Shown: positions 28,600-36,741 of the stretch, piece by piece
Layout: every line of letters starts with the position of its first letter
Position numbering within the stretch: position 1 is the first letter of the stretch
From: Clostridiales bacterium DTU069
GTDB taxonomy: Bacteria; Bacillota; Clostridia; DSM-8532
Direction: 5' to 3'
NCBI GenBank assembly: GCA_001512485.1
Contig: LFRV01000079.1
Location: 58,491 to 122,490, forward strand
Length of the DNA stretch: 64,000 bases
Notes under the pieces: generated by a model
What the model saw: only the letters and a program-made list of their open reading frames with translations
The model's database searches: none
What the model was told of the DNA's origin: nothing
Position numbers and translations under genes: made by a program

Positions 28600-29772
28600 C
28601 TATCCCGATATTTCGCCGGCTTTCTTTAAAGAAACTTTTGTTAGAATCGGCCCGATTAATTCATAGACAAATGTAGCAGACAAAACAACCGCGCGGATTG
28701 GTTGAGCATACATCGGCAGTCCCCGTGAAGCAATTAGTGAAAGCCCGATAGCAACACCGGCTTGAGGTATTAATGTCAGCCCAAGATACTTTTTGACTGT
28801 ATCGGGAGCTTTCGTAATTACAGAACCATAATATGAACCAAAAACTTTTCCTACAAACCTGGTAACAATATATACAACACCAATTAAACCGACTTCAGGC
28901 AAAATTGAAATATTTAACCCGGCTCCTGAAACGACAAAAAACATGAGATATATCGGTGGTGTTACTCCATCGGCCAACGTAAAAATAGCCCTTGCGCTGT
29001 TGCTAATGTTAACAAGCACCGCTCCCATACTCATACATAACAGCAGCGGAGAAAGATTCATTACAGACGCAATTGCAGACGCAAAAAAGACAAAACCTGT
29101 GGTTATTATCAAACGGTTTGAATCCTTTTTAAAATATTTAAGAGGAAATGTGAACAAAAACCCCAGTAAAGCGCCTATTAGCAGTGAACCTACGATTTCA
29201 ATAACTGGCATAACTATAGACATGGCCGCCGGGGTTTCTCCGGGATACTGCATAGAATTCACAATTGCCATTGAAAACCCGAATAAAATAATGGCTATTG
29301 CATCATCTATTGCCACAACGCTTAAAAGTGATTCGGTAACAGGACCTCTGGCGTTATACTGCTTTATTACCATAACCGTTGCTGCCGGAGCGGTAGCCGA
29401 AGCAATAGCTCCCAAAAGAAGCGCAATTTCAAATTCAACGCCAATAATAACCAGTGATACTGTCACCAAAACCGCAGCAAGTAATGCGGCTGCAGTTGCA
29501 ATAATAATAACCATGTTTCCTACTTTCTTCAGATATGAAAGCTTGAATTCGGATCCAATTGAAAAGGCTATGAAAGCCAAAGCCATTTCAGATATAAGTT
29601 CAAGTTCTGAAACCAGGTCAGGAGATAATAATTTTAAACAGTAAGGACCCAGGATTATCCCTGCAAGAAGATATCCGGTAACATTTGGCAATTTAATAAG
29701 TTTTACAGCGCGGCCGAAAATTAACCCTGATAATAGAATCAAAGCCAGGTAAAATAAAACTGTAAATTTCAT
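28600..29772 (-). CDS. CPA2-family cation:proton antiporter
   Basis: A 390-residue integral membrane protein with about 12-13 hydrophobic helices. The N-terminal GRAVKLIKLPNVTGYLLAG is typical of the monovalent cation:proton antiporter-2 family, and AIDDAIAI carries the paired aspartates usually linked to electrogenic exchange. The protein ends after the membrane part; no RCK/TrkA-N nucleotide-binding domain is present. Instead a PII-like gene lies 3 bases upstream in the same operon and may replace it as the regulatory part. Substrate (Na+ or K+) cannot be decided. Confidence 0.88.
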   Translation of the reverse strand: MKFTVLFYLALILLSGLIFGRAVKLIKLPNVTGYLLAGIILGPYCLKLLSPDLVSELELISEMALAFIAFSIGSEFKLSYLKKVGNMVIIIATAAALLAAVLVTVSLVIIGVEFEIALLLGAIASATAPAATVMVIKQYNARGPVTESLLSVVAIDDAIAIILFGFSMAIVNSMQYPGETPAAMSIVMPVIEIVGSLLIGALLGFLFTFPLKYFKKDSNRLIITTGFVFFASAIASVMNLSPLLLCMSMGAVLVNISNSARAIFTLADGVTPPIYLMFFVVSGAGLNISILPEVGLIGVVYIVTRFVGKVFGSYYGSVITKAPDTVKKYLGLTLIPQAGVAIGLSLIASRGLPMYAQPIRAVVLSATFVYELIGPILTKVSLKKAGEISG

Positions 29773-29775
29773 ATT

Positions 29776-30114
29776 TTATTTTTCAATCCCTTCTGAATAA
29801 ATAATAGGCACGGTGAACAAGACTGCCGTATCGGGTTTGGATATGTCGCCGATAACTTCATGGATAACAGCTCGGGCTGTTTCCACCTCTTTAGCATTTA
29901 AAGCGATAAAAATAGTTCTGCTTTCCTTTCGATCAGGATCTATATTTATCCAGGGCGAGCCAAAAATAGGCTGATGCTCCATATGACTTGCCAATTCCCT
30001 AATCATTCCTGTGCTATTTATTATTGTAGCACCGGTTATGCCTTTGTTTATAAACCCTTTTAAAAGGTCTTCAAGTTTCTCCACCTGATTAAGTACCAGC
30101 ACCAATAACTGCAT
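29776..30114 (-). CDS. PII-like signalling protein linked to the antiporter
   Basis: A 112-residue protein with the length and strand-helix pattern of the PII/GlnB-like ferredoxin fold (LLVLVLNQVEKLEDLL, GITGATIINSTGM, then FIALNAKEVETARAVI). It lacks the classical T-loop tyrosine region of GlnB. ATG 30114 is preferred over the upstream ATG 30129 because gggggtg lies 7 bases before it. It is the first gene of a two-gene operon with the antiporter. PII-like proteins often bind nucleotides and control a neighbouring transporter; that role here is inference. Confidence 0.65.
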   Translation of the reverse strand: MQLLVLVLNQVEKLEDLLKGFINKGITGATIINSTGMIRELASHMEHQPIFGSPWINIDPDRKESRTIFIALNAKEVETARAVIHEVIGDISKPDTAVLFTVPIIYSEGIEK

Positions 30115-30150
30115 ATACCGCACCCCCATTAAACGTAGTATGCATTATAA

Positions 30151-30179
30151 ATAATACTACTATAAGAGCAGCAAGTCAA
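30151..30179 (-). promoter_or_regulatory. Sigma-A promoter for the PII-like/antiporter operon
   Basis: On the minus strand TTGACT (30174-30179) and TATTAT (30151-30156) are 17 bases apart. The promoter diverges from that of the metal-sensor gene. Confidence 0.65.
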
Positions 30180-30186
30180 AAAAGTA

Positions 30187-30214
30187 TTGATTTTACAGCT
30201 TTTTGTGTTATTAT
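30187..30214 (+). promoter_or_regulatory. Promoter for the metal-sensor/P1B-ATPase genes
   Basis: TTGATT (30187-30192) and TATTAT (30209-30214), spacing 16. The operator palindrome begins 6 bases after the -10 box. Confidence 0.6.
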
Positions 30215-30220
30215 ATTTAT

Positions 30221-30240
30221 ATATGAACAATTGTTCATAT
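30221..30240. promoter_or_regulatory. ArsR/SmtB-type operator palindrome
   Basis: A 20-bp perfect palindrome (arms atatgaacaa / ttgttcatat). The TGAACA-n-TGTTCA type of imperfect or perfect 12-2-12 site is typical for CadC/SmtB/CzrA repressors. It overlaps the predicted transcription start and lies 23 bases before the repressor gene. Confidence 0.8.
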
Positions 30241-30263
30241 GTTATTGAAAAAGAGGTGAAATT

Positions 30264-30632
30264 ATGAATGCTAAAAATGGGAGAATTGCGAGCTGTGATT
30301 GTAATTTAATACACAAGGAAACAGTAGAATATGTTGCCGGGAAAATGCCCGCGGATGAGAATTTATATGACCTTGCGGAACTTTTCAAGGTATTTGGTGA
30401 CACAACAAGAATTAAAATACTGTGCGCACTGACGGAAGCGGAAATGTGCGTATGTGATATTGCCGCGCTGCTGAATATGTCACAGTCTTCAATATCCCAT
30501 CAATTAAGGATTTTGAAACAGGCAAGGCTTGTAAGATACAGGAGAGATGGAAAGGTAGTGTATTATTCCATTGATGACGAACACGTAAAACAGATATTTG
30601 ACCAGGGGCTTATCCATTTGAATGAGAAGTGA
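30264..30632 (+). CDS. ArsR/SmtB-family metal-responsive repressor (CadC/CzrA type)
   Basis: A 122-residue winged-helix repressor. Two possible metal sites are visible. The alpha3 region has EMCVCDIA, equal to the ELCVCD box of CadC, and an N-terminal Cys pair (SCDCNLIH) could complete a thiolate site for Cd/Pb. The C-terminal helix has Asp-x-His, then His 11 residues later and Glu 3 after that, the spacing of the alpha5 Zn site in SmtB and CzrA. The recognition helix is SQSSISHQLRIL. It likely represses itself and the downstream ATPase until Zn, Cd or Pb binds. Confidence 0.92.
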   Translation: MNAKNGRIASCDCNLIHKETVEYVAGKMPADENLYDLAELFKVFGDTTRIKILCALTEAEMCVCDIAALLNMSQSSISHQLRILKQARLVRYRRDGKVVYYSIDDEHVKQIFDQGLIHLNEK

Positions 30633-30748
30633 TTAAGCGGAACACTGCCGAAACAGTGTTGATCGTTCCGGCTGCTTTCGCTGATGTATCACGGTGTGTT
30701 GAGATTGATAAGCACGATTGGTTTTGGCTTACTGTTGGGGGTTTTATT

Positions 30749-32734
30749 ATGGAACAAAAATGTGATTTGGCTCTGGGAGGAACATACTGCGCAGAATGCT
30801 GCGCGGAAACGGAAAGGAAAAACAACTTAAAATTTGTCTCTGCCGCTTTTGGTGCGGCGGTGTATGTTTTAGCGCTTGCGATCCCGTTTTCTCCTGTATA
30901 TCGTTTTATGCTCTATCTGACGGCTTATATGCTTCTTGGAGTTGAGGTTTTGTACAAGGCGGGAAAAAGTGTTGTTCAGGGGAAAATATTCAATGAGAAT
31001 TTCCTTATGGGAATTGCGACACTCGGCGCTTTCGCAATCGGGGAATACGCCGAAGGCGCTGCGGTAATGCTTTTTTATCAAATCGGCGAATTTCTCCAGG
31101 AAAAGGCGGTAAACCGTTCGAGGCAATCCATAGCGGCGTTGCTCGATATAAGGCCGGAAAGCGCGAATGTAATTGAAAATGACATGATTGTAAACAAGCA
31201 CCCGGAAGAGGTTTCAGTAGGCGAACTTATTCTTGTAAAACCCGGCGAGCGGATTCCTCTGGACGGTATTGTAACAAAAGGTCGTTCAAGTATTGATACA
31301 TCCGCTTTAACCGGTGAATCGAACCCGAAAGAGGCGGAACCGGGAGCGGCGGTTTTTTCGGGAACAGTGAATTTAAACGGAGTGTTAACAATAAAGGTTA
31401 ACAAATTATACCAGGATTCCGCCGTGGCAAAAATTCTGGATCTGGTCGAAAAGGCCGGAACAAAAAAAGCACCGGCGGAAAAATTCATAACGCGGTTCGC
31501 AAAGGTTTATACACCCGTTGTATTTGCTGCGGCAGTACTTTTGGCTGTTCTGCCTCCACTTGTTGTTTTAGTATTGAATTCGGGCATTATTGTGCCGGAA
31601 AAACTAATTCTGCCTGGTATACTATCGACTGGATCGCTGGATATTAGATCACTGTTTTTCAAGTGGATTTACAGAGCCCTTGTATTTTTAGTAATTTCAT
31701 GTCCGTGTGCGCTCGTTATTTCTATTCCCCTAAGCTTTTTCGGAGGAATTGGCAGGGCTTCGAAAAACGGTGTTCTGGTTAAGGGCGGAAATTATCTGGA
31801 TGCACTAAACCATGTCGGGACAGTTGTGTTTGATAAGACCGGAACGCTGACAAACGGTGTTTTTAAAGTGGTTGAAATTGTTTCATCGGGAAAGATGCGG
31901 GAAAATGAAATTTTATATCTTGCCGCATTAGCTGAAAGCTATTCAAACCATCCCATTGCAAATTCAATCGTAAAAGCCAATGGCGGGGTACCGGCTGACG
32001 GTATACTGGAACAGTATAGAGAAATTCCGGGGAATGGTGTGGCTGCTAAAGCATCCGGTAAAGAGATATTGGTAGGAAGTGCGGATTTTATGATGAATGA
32101 GGGAATTGAACCGCAAAATCCCGAAGTTCATGGTACCGCGGTACATGTTGCAGTAGACGGGTTATACGCCGGATATCTGATTATTTCCGATACGGTAAAA
32201 AAAGATTCAAAAGAAACTATACGGCAGTTAAAAAGGATGGGGATAAAGACAGCAATGTTAACCGGAGATAAGCATCATACCGCCGATAATATAGGAAATG
32301 AATTGGGCATTGATGAGGTATATTCGGAACTGCTGCCCGATGAAAAGGTTGAAATTCTGGAAAAGATTATAAAAAAAGAAGATAAAAATAAGAAAACATT
32401 ATATGTCGGTGACGGGATCAACGACGCTCCGGTATTGGCGCGTGCCGAAGTAGGAGTGGCGATGGGTGCTCTTGGTTCGGATGCTGCGATTGAAGCTGCC
32501 GATATTGTCCTTATGACCGATGAGCCCGGGAAGCTGATTACTTCAATTGAAATTGCCGGAAAGACGGGAAAAATCGTATGGCAGAACATTATCTTTGCCT
32601 TTGCGGTTAAAATTTTGGTTCTCGTATTGGGAGCAGGCGGTATAGCTACAATGTGGGAAGCGGTATTCGCTGATGTCGGCGTTGCCCTGATAGCTGTTTT
32701 GAATTCGATAAGGCTTAATGGAAAAAGGCCATAA
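30749..32734 (+). CDS. cadA: Heavy-metal P1B-type ATPase (Zn/Cd/Pb exporter)
   Basis: A 661-residue metal-exporting ATPase. Visible parts: TGES actuator loop (SALTGESNPK), membrane metal site SCPCALVIS, phosphorylation site DKTGTLTNG, MLTGDKHHTA and GDGINDAPVLA. The N-terminus has no HMA domain (GMTCxxC); instead a short cysteine-rich segment (CDLALGGTYCAECC) precedes the first helix. ATG 30749 is chosen, 7 bases after ggggg. The frame can also open at GTG 30629, overlapping the repressor stop, but those 40 residues do not look like a known domain. The upstream sensor and operator imply metal induction. Confidence 0.92.
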   Translation: MEQKCDLALGGTYCAECCAETERKNNLKFVSAAFGAAVYVLALAIPFSPVYRFMLYLTAYMLLGVEVLYKAGKSVVQGKIFNENFLMGIATLGAFAIGEYAEGAAVMLFYQIGEFLQEKAVNRSRQSIAALLDIRPESANVIENDMIVNKHPEEVSVGELILVKPGERIPLDGIVTKGRSSIDTSALTGESNPKEAEPGAAVFSGTVNLNGVLTIKVNKLYQDSAVAKILDLVEKAGTKKAPAEKFITRFAKVYTPVVFAAAVLLAVLPPLVVLVLNSGIIVPEKLILPGILSTGSLDIRSLFFKWIYRALVFLVISCPCALVISIPLSFFGGIGRASKNGVLVKGGNYLDALNHVGTVVFDKTGTLTNGVFKVVEIVSSGKMRENEILYLAALAESYSNHPIANSIVKANGGVPADGILEQYREIPGNGVAAKASGKEILVGSADFMMNEGIEPQNPEVHGTAVHVAVDGLYAGYLIISDTVKKDSKETIRQLKRMGIKTAMLTGDKHHTADNIGNELGIDEVYSELLPDEKVEILEKIIKKEDKNKKTLYVGDGINDAPVLARAEVGVAMGALGSDAAIEAADIVLMTDEPGKLITSIEIAGKTGKIVWQNIIFAFAVKILVLVLGAGGIATMWEAVFADVGVALIAVLNSIRLNGKRP

Positions 32735-32794
32735 CTGAATTAAATCTTTGAGAAACGGTATGAAAAAGAATCTTTTATTTTTATTTTTCATTAT

Positions 32795-32836
32795 AGTATA
32801 TCTAAAGTGGTAAGTTGTGGTAAAATGTGAATAAAA
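32795..32836 (+). repeat. 42-bp promoter-like repeat, copy 1
   Basis: The sequence from agtatatctaa to taagttgtggtaaaat and beyond matches 36100-36141 at 35 of 42 positions in the same orientation. The shared 16-mer taagttgtggtaaaat ends in a TAAAAT that could be a -10 box. No canonical -35 is visible at the expected distance. Confidence 0.7.
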
Positions 32837-32838
32837 GT

Positions 32839-32894
32839 CCGATCCGCCTTTAACCGGAACTATGTTGTTTACCCCTTCGTTGAAACCGGATCGG
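32839..32894 (+). other. Structured leader of the S66 peptidase gene
   Basis: ccgatccg (32839-32846) and cggatcgg (32887-32894) form a perfect 8-bp stem closing a 40-nt loop. It lies just after repeat copy 1 and about 65 bases before the start codon. No T tract follows. Confidence 0.4.
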
Positions 32895-32960
32895 CTATGA
32901 GAAAGTATTATATCTGTTATAAACCGGATCATTTTAATGGATATTTGGAGGAGTATAAAA

Positions 32961-33860
32961 GTGATGATAGCAGACAGGCTCAATTACGGTGATACCATAG
33001 GGATAATATCTCCCAGCAGTATAGCAGGCCCGGAAAAATACAAGCACGTCATATCTGTTTTAAATTCCTTGGGCTTTAAGGTTAAAACAGGAAAAAATCT
33101 TTATAAAAGCACATACGGTTATTCCGCAACGGAAATGGAAAGAGCGGAAGACTTAAATAACATGTTTTCCGATGCGGATGTAAAAATGGTTTTCTTCGGT
33201 GGCGGTGAAGGCGGAAATGAACTGCTCCCATATATTGATTTTGAAAATATAGCGAAAAATCCTAAAATAGTTTGCAGTTACAGCGATGGTACAACCATTT
33301 TGAATGCAATATATACAAAAACGGGATTGATTACATATTATGGCCAAACACCCGGGATTTTTAAGGATTTGCGATATTATGACTATATGCAGTTTACTTC
33401 CCATTTCATAGACGGATATGAAGGAAAGTTTGTAAGCAACAGTGAATGGCAATGTATTTGCAAAGGTGTTTGTGAAGGCATACTCATAGGAGGTTATTCG
33501 AGAAATTTTGCTTTGCTTACGGGCAGTGATTATTTTCCGTATGACAAAAAAGAACGGTATATTTTATTCCTGGAAGACCATGAAAAGTTCAGCGAACTCG
33601 ATGAACTCAGTTCATACATATCACATATTGAACAAAGCGGTTTTATGCGAAATGTCGCAGGGCTAATTTTCGGTCATTATTCAGAAACGCCATATCCGGA
33701 ATTGTTCCGGAGGCTTGAGCGGGCGGGGGAAAAACACAATATCCCCGTCGCGTATTGTGATGATTTTGGGCACGGAATAAACCACGCGATATTGCCGATT
33801 GGAAGTTTTGCGAGATTGGATACGGGCAATAAATCATTGTATATTGCGAAACAAAGATGA
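32961..33860 (+). CDS. Peptidase S66 (LD-carboxypeptidase / MccF-like)
   Basis: A 299-residue protein of the S66 family. The N-terminal part begins ADRLNYGDTIGIISPSS. The nucleophile Ser lies in a CSYSDGT segment, where related proteins have GYSD; the Glu is in LFLEDHE and the catalytic His in GHGINHAILPIG. LdcA members cut LD bonds in murein peptides; MccF members hydrolyse microcin C-type or acyl-AMP compounds. Sequence alone does not separate these roles. Start GTG 32961 is preferred, 9 bases after ggagg. The gene opens the accessory block and overlaps the next frame by ATGA. Confidence 0.85.
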   Translation: MMIADRLNYGDTIGIISPSSIAGPEKYKHVISVLNSLGFKVKTGKNLYKSTYGYSATEMERAEDLNNMFSDADVKMVFFGGGEGGNELLPYIDFENIAKNPKIVCSYSDGTTILNAIYTKTGLITYYGQTPGIFKDLRYYDYMQFTSHFIDGYEGKFVSNSEWQCICKGVCEGILIGGYSRNFALLTGSDYFPYDKKERYILFLEDHEKFSELDELSSYISHIEQSGFMRNVAGLIFGHYSETPYPELFRRLERAGEKHNIPVAYCDDFGHGINHAILPIGSFARLDTGNKSLYIAKQR

Positions 33861-34630
33861 GTTTTTATTTCAGAGGGGGCACTTTGGGAGATAACGTCTC
33901 TATGATAAATGGTATTGAAGAATATTACCTGCTTACTAAACAACCGTGGGGAAAGATGTTTTATGATATGGTATGGGGGCAAATAAATATTCAAAACGAT
34001 AAAACATGTAATATTCTGGATTTTGGCAGCGGATTTGGAATAACATCGGAACATTATTCGAAAAATCATAAGGTTATCGCAATAGAACCAAATCCGTTAA
34101 TGCTGGAAAAAAGAACAAAAGGTGATTATGAGCAATTAGCGGGAGGAATAGAGCATGTCAGGGCTATGCCTGACAATTATTTCGACTTTGTAATATGCCA
34201 TAATGTTCTTGAGTATTGTGAAGATCAGGGACGGATCTTTAAAGAGTTGGCGCGAGTGACAAAAAGCAAAGGCTATTTATCTTTGGTTAAACATAATAAG
34301 GAAGGCAAAGTATTACATACTGCGGTATTTAATGAAGATCCCCAAAAAGCGCTAAAACTATAAAAGGATATAAAGACCGACTTCAGTAAATCTTTTGGAG
34401 AAAGACATGTCTATAGTGAAGAAGATTTAAAAGAATGGACGGAAAATTCAGGTATGGTTATTAATAAAAAATATGGTGTGAGAATATTTTTTTCCCTAAT
34501 ACAAAATGATCGGGTAATGTACGATACCAATTGGTATTCGAACATGCTGGAGCTTGAAAGAGCGGTATCATAGGCTGAGCCTTTCAGGAGCATGGCATTC
34601 TTTCACCATTTAATACTGATGAAAAATTAA
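33857..34630 (+). pseudogene. SAM-dependent methyltransferase broken by two in-frame stops
   Basis: The frame starts at 33857 (or ATG 33902) and holds a class I methyltransferase: DFGSGFGITSEHYS is the SAM motif and FDFVICHNVLEYC follows. It stops at TAA 34361-34363, yet the same frame continues with clear family sequence (FGERHVYSEEDLKEW, LELERAVS), stops again at TAG 34571-34573, and resumes with AEPFRSMAFFHHLIL, the normal C-terminus, ending at 34628-34630. The intact product would be about 257 codons. Both stops differ from a Gln codon (CAA, CAG) by one C-to-T change. The 168-residue N-terminal product might still be made. Confidence 0.85.
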
Positions 34631-34653
34631 CGCGGTGCATCCGTCCCGGATGC

Positions 34654-35082
34654 GTGGACTTGAAAATCAGAGTTTGTACGGATGATGAACTGGATTTACT
34701 GGCGGTTTTAAATAAGCAGTTAATTGAAGACGAACAGCACGAAAATAAAATGAGTGTTGAACAGCTTCGTGAAAGGATGAAAAAATTTATTAATTCCGAT
34801 TACAAAGCCTATTTATTTGAAGAAAATTCGAAAACCATTGGTTACGCTTTGGTCGATCATACCAGACAACCTTTATACCTTCGGCAATTCTTTATCTGTC
34901 GGGATGTTAGAAGAAAAGGTTATGGAAGAACAGCTTTTAAAGAATTGTTGGATTTATTGAAAACTAATGTTATCGATATTGAAGTATTGTTATGGAATGT
35001 AAGAGGGATGGAATTTTGGAGGTCGCTCGGGTTTAAAGATCGCAGTATTTATATGAGATTTGATCAAAGGCAGATGAATTGA
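34654..35082 (+). CDS. GNAT family N-acetyltransferase
   Basis: A 142-residue single-domain acetyltransferase. The acetyl-CoA loop RRKGYGRTAF matches the R/Q-x-x-G-x-G/A pattern and is preceded by the strand LRQFFICRDV; LWNVRGMEFWRSLGF is the typical C-terminal part. The substrate is unknown. The start is uncertain: GTG 34654 or TTG 34660, neither with a good ribosome site. It lies right after the broken methyltransferase in the accessory block. Confidence 0.85.
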   Translation: MDLKIRVCTDDELDLLAVLNKQLIEDEQHENKMSVEQLRERMKKFINSDYKAYLFEENSKTIGYALVDHTRQPLYLRQFFICRDVRRKGYGRTAFKELLDLLKTNVIDIEVLLWNVRGMEFWRSLGFKDRSIYMRFDQRQMN

Positions 35083-35142
35083 TTCACCGGACCCGCAGTA
35101 AATCAGCAAAGGGGTATCAAATATTTCGGGAGAAGGATACAT

Positions 35143-35949
35143 ATGGATGAGAATTTACAAATCAACGCGGAACGTTTTATGGGTTTTGCTGCGATATATG
35201 ATTATGCAAGACCGAAGTGCCCGGAAAAAGTTATTGATATTATTTTAAAATATATCGGGCGCAATCCGTCCGTTGTGGTTGATATCGGCTGTGGTACAGG
35301 CCTGTCAACATTTATATGGAGTGCAATAAGCAACGAAGTAATCGGCATAGATCCAAGCACGGATATGCTAAATACGGCGATACGGAATTCTGCCGGATAT
35401 GGTAATGTAAGGTTCATTTCCGGTTTTTCAGACAATACGGGGCTCGAAGATAGTTCCGCAGATGTAATCACATGTTCGCAGTCATTTCACTGGATGAATC
35501 CGAAAACAACTATAAATGAAGTATCGAGGATATTGAAAGATAAAGGCGTTTTTGCCGCATACGATTGCGACTGGCCGCCGGTTTGCAATTGGGAAATTGA
35601 GAAAGAATACAATCGTCTTTTTGAAAAGGTAAAAGAGCTTGAGACAGTGAAGCCGGAACTTAAAAATAGTTTCAAAAGCTGGCCTAAAGACAAGCATTTA
35701 CAGAATATTAACAATTCCGGGAAATTCCGGTATGTTAGGGAAGTAGTATTTTCAAACAGCGAAGAGTGTGATGCCGGGAGGCTTATTGCTCTCGCGTTGA
35801 GTCAAGGCGGTCTGCAGTCTGTCATTAAAGCCAGAATTGGCGAAATTGATCCGTACTTAAAAAGATTCATAGAAAGAGTGAACTCTGTCGTTGGAGATGA
35901 CAAAATTACGATCGACTTTTGTTACAGGATGAGAATCGGCGTAAAATAG
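35143..35949 (+). CDS. Class I SAM-dependent methyltransferase
   Basis: A 268-residue methyltransferase. Motif I is VVDIGCGTGLST, motif II VIGIDPS, and the post-motif SQSFHWMNP is common in the trans-aconitate methyltransferase-like group. N-terminal FAAIYDYARPKCPE is typical of the group. The substrate is unknown. The start is supported by gggagaagg upstream. It is the last gene of the accessory block before the second 42-bp repeat. Confidence 0.88.
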   Translation: MDENLQINAERFMGFAAIYDYARPKCPEKVIDIILKYIGRNPSVVVDIGCGTGLSTFIWSAISNEVIGIDPSTDMLNTAIRNSAGYGNVRFISGFSDNTGLEDSSADVITCSQSFHWMNPKTTINEVSRILKDKGVFAAYDCDWPPVCNWEIEKEYNRLFEKVKELETVKPELKNSFKSWPKDKHLQNINNSGKFRYVREVVFSNSEECDAGRLIALALSQGGLQSVIKARIGEIDPYLKRFIERVNSVVGDDKITIDFCYRMRIGVK

Positions 35950-36280
35950 CGAAACTACCCGGTTTATAAATAATCTGCCGTCTTTGCAGACAGTTTTATA
36001 TTAACTTTCTCCATAACATAAAGAAAATAGACTGTTTTTACCGTGCAATTGACAGTCCGGACTGAACTTGCAAAAGACAACAAAAAGGTTGTTCTTTGCA
36101 GTATATCTAACATAATAAGTTGTGGTAAAATATAAATATAAATAACCTGGATGGTTATAATTATGAATACTGTGAGGCTGCCGTCTGTGGCGGCCTCTGA
36201 ATAAACCAAAAATAATATGTTGTCGACATTGATTTTAGAAAATTTAACGGATTAATTATATCAGGAAAGTGACTGATGAT
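35950..36280. other. 331-bp intergenic stretch before cdd
   Basis: No gene is supported. It holds a 12-bp palindrome (cagtccggactg, 36053-36064), an imperfect 13-bp stem-loop (36069-36100), repeat copy 2 (36100-36141) and a 9-bp leader hairpin with one G-U pair (36174-36182 with 36189-36197). A 13-codon ORF at 36163 has no convincing ribosome site. Confidence 0.6.
36100..36141 (+). repeat. 42-bp promoter-like repeat, copy 2
   Basis: Partner of 32795-32836, 35 of 42 identical, same strand. It sits upstream of cdd. The distance from TATATCT to TAAAAT (24 bases start to start) is identical in both copies. Confidence 0.7.
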
Positions 36281-36679
36281 ATGAAATGGGATTTTCTGGT
36301 GGATGAAGCGGTAAAAGTAAAGGAACACGCATATGTCCCGTATTCCGGCTTTAGAGTCGGAGCCGCTGTTCTGACGCACTCCGAAAAGATATATACGGGC
36401 TGCAATGTTGAAAATGCGTCCTACGGCGCCGCGATATGCGCCGAAAGGGTTGCGGTAACGAAAGCCGTATCGGAAGGAGAAACACTCATTAAAGCGATAG
36501 CCGTTACCGGCGACAGCGATGATATCGTTTTTCCGTGCGGAATATGCAGGCAGGTACTTACTGAGTTTTGCAATTCCGAAACGGTTATAATTTGCAGCAA
36601 TAAAAAAGGCGAATACAGGGAATACAAAATGGAGGATATACTACCGCATCCGTTTTCGAAGGCAGACTTAAATATATAG
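36281..36679 (+). CDS. cdd: Cytidine deaminase
   Basis: A 132-residue zinc enzyme that turns cytidine and deoxycytidine into uridine forms. Motif CAERVAV carries the first Cys ligand and the catalytic Glu, and PCGICRQ the other two Cys ligands. N-terminal YVPYSGFRVGAAVLT is typical. ATG 36281 fits the family length; GTG 36269, directly after aggaaa, is too close to a ribosome site. The gene precedes era, as in many Firmicutes. Confidence 0.94.
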   Translation: MKWDFLVDEAVKVKEHAYVPYSGFRVGAAVLTHSEKIYTGCNVENASYGAAICAERVAVTKAVSEGETLIKAIAVTGDSDDIVFPCGICRQVLTEFCNSETVIICSNKKGEYREYKMEDILPHPFSKADLNI

Positions 36680-36741
36680 CCTTAAAGGAATTTTAACATA
36701 TACGACATATACGACAGTTCACAGCAGGAAGGGAGAGAGGT

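Noticed and set aside
30629-30748. Longer start of the P1B-ATPase at GTG 30629
   Set aside because: It overlaps the repressor stop, but the 40 added residues do not resemble a metal-binding domain, and a ribosome site fits ATG 30749 better.
36163-36204. 13-codon ORF in the cdd leader
   Set aside because: The ribosome site is weak and the sequence is dominated by the leader hairpin. No support for translation.
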